Shown here: one piece after another, positions 29,760 to 35,296 of the stretch
How the letters are laid out: the number at the start of each line of letters is the position of its first letter
How positions within the stretch are numbered: position 1 is the stretch's first letter
Origin: a virus
Reading direction: 5' to 3' (one strand)
IMG/VR virus record: IMGVR_UViG_3300046501_000201
Coordinates: 1-35,296 of that record
DNA length: 35,296 nucleotides
Translations under genes and position numbers: made by a program
The notes under the pieces: model-generated
What the model was told of the DNA's origin: nothing
Databases searched by the model: none
The model's input: the letters and a program-made list of their open reading frames with translations, nothing else

Positions 29760-30548
29760 TTGACGGGAAACCTATTGGTTGCTCTGCAACTCAAACGTGC
29801 TATTTCCAAAGCCACAAAACTTCAGGTCTGCACCAATCTCTCGAGGATCCTTTGGGATCAGCACCACAAAGGCGAGCTCAGCGACCGGCGAGCTCACCAG
29901 CTCGACGCGGCCCTGAAACTACGCCAGACTCTGATCCACCAACGGATCATCACGGTGTTCACCGAGATCGAGCGGAAGAAGCCACAGCCCCGGAAGAGGG
30001 AGGCGTCGATTGCCCGCCGTCGTGGACTGGTTGCAGCGGGATTTCTTCCTCCGGAGATCGCTACCCAGTTCACCATGTCTGAGCAGGCGGTCCTCACAAC
30101 ATTGGCGAAGCTGGCTGGTGAGTGCTCTGTCATTCGTTGCGCCGTCGACGCCATCGCTGCCCGTGCGGCTGTCTCGAGATCCATGGTTCAGAAGACGATC
30201 CGGAAAGCCCACGATATGCGGCTGATCGAGCGAAAGATTCAGAAGCGGAAGGGCGAGAAGAACGACTTCAACCTGATCAGGCTTCTGTGCCCGAAGTGGC
30301 TCGGCTGGTTGTCGCGGAGGATAGGGTGGAAAAAAGAAAGCACCACGAATACTCAAGGTTTATCTACTAAGAGCGCAGCGACCGCAAACCCTTGTATTGC
30401 AAGGGAATCAAACCCATATCAACCCGCATGGAAACGTATGATTTCCCGTACTTCACCTGGACAACGGAATACCCAGAGTCCTCTCCAAAGGTGCAGCTCG
30501 GGCGAGGCTATGAATTTGCAGCCAGACCTCGCGGACCTGATCAGGTAA
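29760..30548 (+). CDS. Winged-helix DNA-binding protein (rhizobial-type cargo)
   Basis: A TTG start seven bases after GAGG gives 262 residues. Residues 80-185 carry RRRGLVAAGFLPPEIATQFT, then a helix-turn-helix with wing near 128-160 (AVDAIAARAAVSRSMVQKTI; RLIERKIQKRKGEK) and LLCPKWLGWL. I know this pattern from proteins common on rhizobial plasmids and chromosomes, of unclear function and sometimes near replication genes. The last 120 bases overlap the M-like gene in another frame, so the C-terminal tail may be a late extension. It is probably cargo rather than a tail part. Confidence 0.75.
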   Translation: MTGNLLVALQLKRAISKATKLQVCTNLSRILWDQHHKGELSDRRAHQLDAALKLRQTLIHQRIITVFTEIERKKPQPRKREASIARRRGLVAAGFLPPEIATQFTMSEQAVLTTLAKLAGECSVIRCAVDAIAARAAVSRSMVQKTIRKAHDMRLIERKIQKRKGEKNDFNLIRLLCPKWLGWLSRRIGWKKESTTNTQGLSTKSAATANPCIARESNPYQPAWKRMISRTSPGQRNTQSPLQRCSSGEAMNLQPDLADLIR

Positions 30549-30808
30549 AGTACACGCTCCACTACAAGACGATGAAGTTTTACACGGACGAGACTGGCCG
30601 TGTCCTCACGGGTATCATGCCCAAGATCAACATCGCTCGTCTGGAAGAGTTCTACCTGAAGCACAAGCTGTTCGAGAAGTTCATTCTGCCTTTGCCGGGG
30701 AAGGGGCTTTTGACCGTTCGCTTCAGCAAGCCGCTGAAATACCGTGTCGCTGAGGACGGTCAAGGTACTGTCGAATCCTTCGAGATGGAGGTCACGACCC
30801 AGCCATGA
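30428..30808 (+). CDS. Minor tail protein, M-like
   Basis: I use the ATG at 30428, giving 126 residues beginning METYDFPYFTWTTEYPESSP. Lambda M also begins METF and has the same plan: a short beta hairpin, KVQLGRGYEFAARP (compare VRFGDGYEQR), then strands LHYKTMKFYTDE and a C-terminal FEMEV strand. M belongs to the tail tip complex. The gene starts inside the end of the winged-helix gene and ends in an ATGA overlap with the L-like gene. Confidence 0.75.
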   Translation: METYDFPYFTWTTEYPESSPKVQLGRGYEFAARPRGPDQVKYTLHYKTMKFYTDETGRVLTGIMPKINIARLEEFYLKHKLFEKFILPLPGKGLLTVRFSKPLKYRVAEDGQGTVESFEMEVTTQP

Positions 30809-31296
30809 CGTCGACTGCGCCTCTTGAGCACAAACAAGAAGCACAGAAACTCACAGCCGACGCGCTGGTCGATCTCTACACGATCATCCTGAAGAACCAA
30901 CCGGTCATCTTCCGCTTCAAGACCGACAACACCACCACGTGGCAGGGACAGCTTTACGAAGGCATGGCCACACGCATGACCGGCGACACTCGATCGGCGG
31001 ACGGCGAGGAAAGCCGGCCAATTCTCCAGGTCATGAACCCGTTCGGGATCTTTAACTCGGCCGCGATCAAGGGCCAGCTCGACCAGGCCACCGTGATCCG
31101 TCGTCGCGTCCTCCGCGATCATGTCGAGAAGGATGTGAACAAATTCGAGCAACGCATGTGGTACGTCGGCCGCATCCGCGAGCTCATCTCCGGACAGAGC
31201 ATCTCGCTCGAGCTCCGCAACATGACCGAAGGCGCGAACTTCCAGATTCCGTGCCGCATGTTCATCCCGCCTGAGTTCCCGATGGTGTCGCTCTAA
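30805..31296 (+). CDS. Minor tail protein, L-like, without iron-sulfur domain
   Basis: A 163-aa protein aligned by eye with the first two thirds of lambda L: TTTWQGQLYEGMATRMTGDT against VTWQGRQYQPYP, ESRPILQVMNPFGIF against STRPTLTVSNLYG, and ATVIRRRVLRDHV against GTVVRRKVYARF. It stops at FQIPCRMFIPPEFPMV, where L continues into a cysteine-rich region. Only one cysteine remains, so no iron-sulfur cluster can form. The fold of the tail-tip ring should otherwise be kept. Confidence 0.8.
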   Translation: MTSTAPLEHKQEAQKLTADALVDLYTIILKNQPVIFRFKTDNTTTWQGQLYEGMATRMTGDTRSADGEESRPILQVMNPFGIFNSAAIKGQLDQATVIRRRVLRDHVEKDVNKFEQRMWYVGRIRELISGQSISLELRNMTEGANFQIPCRMFIPPEFPMVSL

Positions 31297-31784
31297 TGTT
31301 GAAATATGAGCACCTGCTGCACCGACCGTTCAGCTACAAGAACCAGAACTGCTACCACCTGATCCGCGGCTTCTACGCTGACAACTTCGGCATTCAGCTA
31401 CCCAACTACGCTGGCCCGAAGGATTTCTGGAACAACGATCTCGACCTCTACATGAACCGCTATCGCAAGTGCGGCTTCTATTTGCTCGACTGCCACCCAT
31501 CCGAATACCAACCAGGTGACGTGATCCTCTGTGGCATCGACTCTCCCGTAGCCAACCACGTGGGTGTGTTCGTCGAGAACGGCCAGGTGCTTCATCATCT
31601 CTGGGGCCGGCTGTCGACCGTGGAGTCGTATCGGGCTCTGCTTCGCAACACCACTCTCGCCGTCCTCCGTCACAAGGACGTCAAACTCGAGCAGACCGAG
31701 AGCTCTGTGAACCTCCTCGATATTGTTAGCCCGAGCGTCAAAAGGAAACTCGATGACTTCCTCCGAACTTCTCCACTTGTATGA
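31296..31784 (+). CDS. NlpC/P60 peptidase of the tail tip (K-like, C-terminal function)
   Basis: A 162-aa protein with the NlpC/P60 triad: Cys-19 in YKNQNCYHLIRGFY, His-88 in SPVANHVGVFVENGQ, and a third polar residue at His-100/101 in VLHHLWG. YQPGDVILCG is the usual strand before the His. These enzymes cut peptide cross-links in the cell wall during infection. It is a separate gene here, whereas lambda K carries this domain at its C-terminus. It overlaps the JAB gene by 32 bases. Confidence 0.88.
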   Translation: MLKYEHLLHRPFSYKNQNCYHLIRGFYADNFGIQLPNYAGPKDFWNNDLDLYMNRYRKCGFYLLDCHPSEYQPGDVILCGIDSPVANHVGVFVENGQVLHHLWGRLSTVESYRALLRNTTLAVLRHKDVKLEQTESSVNLLDIVSPSVKRKLDDFLRTSPLV

Positions 31785-32073
31785 GGGCGACAAGGAACGC
31801 TGTGGTTTCATCCTGAAGACAGGCGAGATCGTCGAGTGCGAGAACATCTGCGAGCAGCCAACTGAGGGCTTCGATTTCCGGGGTGAGGATCTCGTCCTTT
31901 ACACGCCGGTCGCAGCCGCCAGCTGGCACACCCACCCTGGCGAGGACTCGAACCTATCTGCCGGCGACTTCCATTCGTTCATCAACTGGCCCGAGCTCGA
32001 GCACTACATCATCGGCAATGATGGTGTGACGAAGTACGTGGTCGCGGACGGAGATGTTCTCGTTGCGGATTAA
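31753..32073 (+). CDS. JAB/JAMM metalloprotease-like tail-tip protein (K-like, N-terminal function)
   Basis: A 106-aa protein from the ATG at 31753. It has the full JAMM zinc motif HTHPGEDSNLSAGD: His-59, His-61, Ser-69 and Asp-72, with Glu-25 as candidate catalytic residue. CGFILKTGEIVECEN gives the usual strand before it. In lambda K this domain is fused in front of NlpC/P60; here it is a separate gene placed after it. The product probably acts in tail tip assembly or wall degradation. Confidence 0.85.
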   Translation: MTSSELLHLYEGDKERCGFILKTGEIVECENICEQPTEGFDFRGEDLVLYTPVAAASWHTHPGEDSNLSAGDFHSFINWPELEHYIIGNDGVTKYVVADGDVLVAD

Positions 32074-32623
32074 GGTCATTCTCCACGGCTATTTCGCTGC
32101 CTTTCATGATGGCCCGATTGAGATGGTGGGTCACACCGTCGCGGACATCATCGAAGGTGTCACACGCCAGGTCAAAGGCTTCCAGCCTGACCCCGTTCGT
32201 GGTCGCCATCGCATCAAGATTGTCGGCTTTGATACGGAGGAGTCCCTCCACACGCCGATCGAGCCCGACGTCGAATTCATCCATATCGTCCCGCAGCTGA
32301 GCGGTGGCAAGAAGGGTGGTCTGCTTCAGATCCTCCTCGGCGTTGTACTTGTCGGCGTCGGCCTTATGCTGGGCGCTGGCTCGCTCGTCGGCTCGCTTCT
32401 GATCAAGGTTGGTGCCTTGGCCCTACTCGGAGGCCTGACAGCACTCCTGGCCCCGAAGCCTGAGACCGACACGCAAGGGGATAGCACGCGAAAGAGCGGC
32501 TATCTCGGCACGCCGAAGAACACGGTGGCGATCGGTACCCGCATCCCAATCCTCTACGGCAGGCGCCGCGTCTACGGACACTTCCTGTCGTTCGATATCA
32601 ACGCGATCGAGTACAAACCATAG
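32054..32623 (+). CDS. Tail tip assembly protein I-like
   Basis: A 189-aa protein starting at ATG 32054 or, with better ribosome spacing, TTG 32063. Residues 5-75 are a ubiquitin-like beta domain (RIKVILHGYFAAFHDGPIEM). Then comes a long hydrophobic, Gly-rich stretch (LLQILLGVVLVGVGLMLGAG; residues about 88-130), and the conserved C-terminus TVAIGTRIPILYGRRRVYGH. This is the layout of lambda I, which helps J assemble and is probably removed from the finished tail. Confidence 0.85.
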   Translation: MFSLRIKVILHGYFAAFHDGPIEMVGHTVADIIEGVTRQVKGFQPDPVRGRHRIKIVGFDTEESLHTPIEPDVEFIHIVPQLSGGKKGGLLQILLGVVLVGVGLMLGAGSLVGSLLIKVGALALLGGLTALLAPKPETDTQGDSTRKSGYLGTPKNTVAIGTRIPILYGRRRVYGHFLSFDINAIEYKP

Positions 32624-32631
32624 GATCTCTA

Positions 32632-33669
32632 ATGCGTCCATCTGAAGACCTCATCAAGCAGGCAGTTGGCATGACGGGGGGCTTCAGACCCGCCGCTCGC
32701 TATCTGCGGGAGCAGGGCTACGACATCTCCGAGTCTGGCATCCGTGGGATGAAGAAACGCTGGGACGACAGCGACTTCGAGCTTGTCGACGAGCCAAAAC
32801 CCTCGATCGACATCGAAGCCCTGGTCGAGCGCCGCATCAACCAGTTCGCTCAGAAGCGGGAGAAATTCGAGCGGGAGAAAATCATCCCGGTTCGCGTCAA
32901 GCGCGACGGCCCAATCGGCATTGGCTTCTTCGGTGACATGCACCTGGACGACGATGGCACAGACCTGGCCCAGGTGCTCGAGCACGTCAATCTCTTCGAC
33001 GGCCGGAATGAAGGTCTATATGCGGCCAACGTCGGTGACGTCTTCAACAACTGGGCTGGCCGTCTGGCTCGTCTCTACTCGGAACAGAGCACCTCGGCGG
33101 ACGAAGCCCTGGCACTGGTCGAGTACGTTCTCCAGAAGATCGACTGGCTCTATTACACGGACGGCAACCACGATCTGTGGGGGCAGGGTGGCGACATCCT
33201 GAAGCACATCCTCGCGAACAACGCTCTGGTCCACAAGTCGAACAAGGTTCGTCTGCAGCTGCAGCTGCCCAACGGACGTGACGTGAAGATCTATTCGGTC
33301 CACGGGTTCCGCGGTAAGTCCATGTGGTCGGAGTCCTATGGTGCTGCGAAGGCAGCTCAGCTCGACGGCGATCACCACGACATCTACGTCGCCGGCCACA
33401 TCCACACCTCGGGTTATGCCCATGGCATGCGTCCATCATCCTCGCAGATCTGGCACGCTCTCCAGGTCGCCTCGTACAAGAAGATTGACCGCTACGCCGA
33501 GGAGCTGAACCTCGACGCCAAGGATCTCTACAATTGCCCTGTGGCACTCATCGATCCCTACGCGACGAGCGAGATGAACTTCATCCGTTTCGAGTTTGAT
33601 CCTGGTGAAGCAGCCGAGCGTCTGAAGTGGATGCAGAACCGCTGGCGCTCTGGAAAAACAGCTCATTAA
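32632..33669 (+). CDS. Calcineurin-like metallophosphoesterase with helix-turn-helix-like N-domain
   Basis: A 345-aa enzyme with all the two-metal motifs: GDMH (101-104), GDVFNN (135-140), GNHD (178-181), His-224 in SVHGFRG and GHIH (255-258). The N-terminal 50 residues (DLIKQAVGMTGGFRPAARYL, then SESGIRGMKKRW) look like a helix-turn-helix used in DNA recognition. The substrate is unknown; DNA ends, nucleotides or a phosphorylated surface molecule are possible. It sits between the I- and J-like tail genes and is probably expressed late. Confidence 0.85.
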   Translation: MRPSEDLIKQAVGMTGGFRPAARYLREQGYDISESGIRGMKKRWDDSDFELVDEPKPSIDIEALVERRINQFAQKREKFEREKIIPVRVKRDGPIGIGFFGDMHLDDDGTDLAQVLEHVNLFDGRNEGLYAANVGDVFNNWAGRLARLYSEQSTSADEALALVEYVLQKIDWLYYTDGNHDLWGQGGDILKHILANNALVHKSNKVRLQLQLPNGRDVKIYSVHGFRGKSMWSESYGAAKAAQLDGDHHDIYVAGHIHTSGYAHGMRPSSSQIWHALQVASYKKIDRYAEELNLDAKDLYNCPVALIDPYATSEMNFIRFEFDPGEAAERLKWMQNRWRSGKTAH

Positions 33670-33710
33670 TCCCCACTTAAACCGGTACATAAGAAACGCC
33701 GGATAAGTCT

Positions 33711-35296
33711 ATGACAATTCAAGATATCTCCCTTCGGAAACTTAGCGGTTCGAAGGGAGGATCTAGTTCCAGTCCTAAACAGACAGCCGACTCCCTTTTC
33801 GCGACCGATGTGGTCGAAGCACTTTTGGGCATCAGCGAAGGCCCAATCAAAGGTCTGGAGAACGGCGCCAAATCCTACCTGGTCGGTGAGACCCAACTCC
33901 AGGACGACAGCGGCTCCAACAACTTCGAAAACTTCGAGCTCGTCGACTACAAAGGAAGCGAGCAGGGGGAGGAGATCTACTCCCGTCTTGGTGGCTTCGG
34001 CGCGTCCACCACGGTCAACACCGAGATGGCACCCAACGTCGCTATCATCCGGCAGGGCACCCATACGGACATCGACTACATTGATTTGCGCTTCGTCATC
34101 AACCAGCTGGTGACGCAGAACGACAAGGGCACCTTTAATCACACCGGCCGCTGGCGCATCGAACACAAACTCGTCAGTGGCCAGTATTGGGAACCCGTCC
34201 GGACGCCGAGCGTCAATCCACTCCCGCCGCAAATCTCTGGCGACAGCTTCGACATCTATTATGGGACTGGTGGAACACCGGCAAAGATCAACGCCTCTCC
34301 AGGTGATCGGCCGACTTACTGGGCACCATCGCAGCCGATCACGACGGCCAACGCTGGCATCTGGTTCGACACCTCGAACAACTATAAGCCAAAGATCTGG
34401 GACGGATATAACTGGTATTTCCCAGCCGGTCTCTACTTCGCGAGCAATCGCTGGACCTGGTCCGAGGCTTCCTCATGGGGAGGCGATCGGGCCACCAGAG
34501 CATTCGTCGGCCCGCAACTCGGCTTCGCTCCTGAGCAAGGCGACTACTGGCTGCACACGGGCGCCCAGCGTCCATACTTCTTCAACGGCTCGAGCTGGAT
34601 CCAGGCGGGATCCTCGCTCCGTCCTGGTACCTTCGGTGAGAACGGGACCGGCGGTGACGTCGTCCTGACGAATGGTGAAATCGCGATCACCGCGAAGACC
34701 ACTCAACCGTTCCCGAAAGAGCTCCGCATCCCGGTCGCTCGGGCCAACGAGCCCTACATGTTCCGCGTCACCAAGACCTCTCCGATCGATACGACGGAGA
34801 ACTTCTTCAGCATCACCTGGGAGTCGTTCCAGGAGGTGACCGCGAAGAACTACAAGTTCCCGGGTCTCGCCTGCACCCAGGTGATCGCTCGAGCGAGCGA
34901 GCAGTTCTCGTCGATCCCGGATTTCTCAGGCATTTACCTCGGCCGCATCGTTCGTGTTCCGTCCAACTACAACTCGACGACCCGTGTCTACACCGGGGTC
35001 TGGGACGGCACCTGGAAGCTCGCCTACACGAACAACCCAGCCTTCGTCGCCAACGATGTTGTGCTGAACGACCGGTATGGCATGAATGCCTACTACCCGA
35101 TCGTGATCGACAAGTGGGATGTCTATGACGCTGGCGTCTGGTGCGACACGCGAACGGCGTCTGGGAAACCCCGCTTCACCTTCAACGGTTTGATCTCGGA
35201 CCCGAAGGGTGGCCGCGACACCATCAATTACATTTGCGGCATCTTCGCCGGCCGTTTCTTTGACGACGGCAATGGTCAGGGCGTCATCAAGATTGA
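33711..35296 (+). CDS. Tail tip / host specificity protein, J-like (partial)
   Basis: The ATG at 33711 opens a frame that runs off the window; 528 codons are present. The start resembles lambda J: LSGSKGGSSSSPKQTADSLF and VVEALLGISEGPIKGLENGA, then FVINQLVTQNDKGTFN. An insertion near residues 190-310 has repeated aromatic strand motifs (GIWFDTSNNYKPKIWDGYNW; DYWLHTGAQRPYFFNGSSW) that look like carbohydrate-binding decorations. The tail tip protein makes receptor contact. Its C-terminal part is missing here. Confidence 0.9.
   Translation, partial: MTIQDISLRKLSGSKGGSSSSPKQTADSLFATDVVEALLGISEGPIKGLENGAKSYLVGETQLQDDSGSNNFENFELVDYKGSEQGEEIYSRLGGFGASTTVNTEMAPNVAIIRQGTHTDIDYIDLRFVINQLVTQNDKGTFNHTGRWRIEHKLVSGQYWEPVRTPSVNPLPPQISGDSFDIYYGTGGTPAKINASPGDRPTYWAPSQPITTANAGIWFDTSNNYKPKIWDGYNWYFPAGLYFASNRWTWSEASSWGGDRATRAFVGPQLGFAPEQGDYWLHTGAQRPYFFNGSSWIQAGSSLRPGTFGENGTGGDVVLTNGEIAITAKTTQPFPKELRIPVARANEPYMFRVTKTSPIDTTENFFSITWESFQEVTAKNYKFPGLACTQVIARASEQFSSIPDFSGIYLGRIVRVPSNYNSTTRVYTGVWDGTWKLAYTNNPAFVANDVVLNDRYGMNAYYPIVIDKWDVYDAGVWCDTRTASGKPRFTFNGLISDPKGGRDTINYICGIFAGRFFDDGNGQGVIKI

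Overview
The window is about 35 kb of a tailed double-stranded DNA phage or prophage: a siphovirus with a lambda-like order of virion genes. The host is probably an alphaproteobacterium, most likely of the rhizobial group. That host call is an inference from two cargo genes (a winged-helix protein and a small secreted protein of types I associate with rhizobial genomes) and from the GC-rich composition. No integrase, CI-like repressor, lysis cassette or tRNA gene is visible, so lifestyle cannot be decided here. Both ends are cut: a small gene is truncated at base 1 and the tail-tip gene runs off base 35296.

Left arm, leftward (1-7698). Three transcription units are suggested. From right to left they are: (i) a helical 158-aa protein, an 802-aa primase-polymerase/D5-type helicase and a 42-aa membrane peptide, closed by a strong terminator at 4571-4592; (ii) a 249-aa alanine-rich protein behind a good promoter with operator-like repeats, followed by four small genes; (iii) a chain of very small genes (38-138 aa) that includes three tandem DUF6197 paralogs, a DUF551-like protein and a zinc-ribbon protein. 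Nearly all small genes are joined by ATGA, GTGA or TGATG overlaps, and this exposes short genes that are easy to miss (59, 55, 42 and 38 aa). A palindrome of the form GAGTTCTNAGAACTC recurs in the three intergenic control regions and looks like a shared operator.

Right arm, rightward (7873-35296). Order: large terminase, portal, an inserted tail-fibre cassette (beta-sandwich protein, collagen-like spacer, three fibre genes built from shuffled shared modules, and a possible fibre-assembly protein), protease with a nested scaffold, decoration protein, major capsid protein, head-tail joining genes, tail terminator, tail tube, the G/GT chaperone pair with a -1 frameshift at T_TTT_TTC, a 1791-aa tape measure with an internal lysozyme-like domain, then M, L, NlpC/P60, JAB/JAMM, I, a metallophosphoesterase and J. 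Late transcription is broken by two insertions on the opposite strand: a ribbon-helix-helix regulator before the tail tube, with overlapping divergent promoters, and a secreted protein after the tape measure. The latter is followed by a tRNA-like fold and the rightward winged-helix cargo gene.

Points most worth a second look: the modular three-gene fibre cassette inside the head genes, the repeated operator, the RHH switch in the tail operon, a start codon buried in a perfect 12-bp inverted repeat, the split and reordered K functions, the phosphoesterase between I and J, and the microgene operon.
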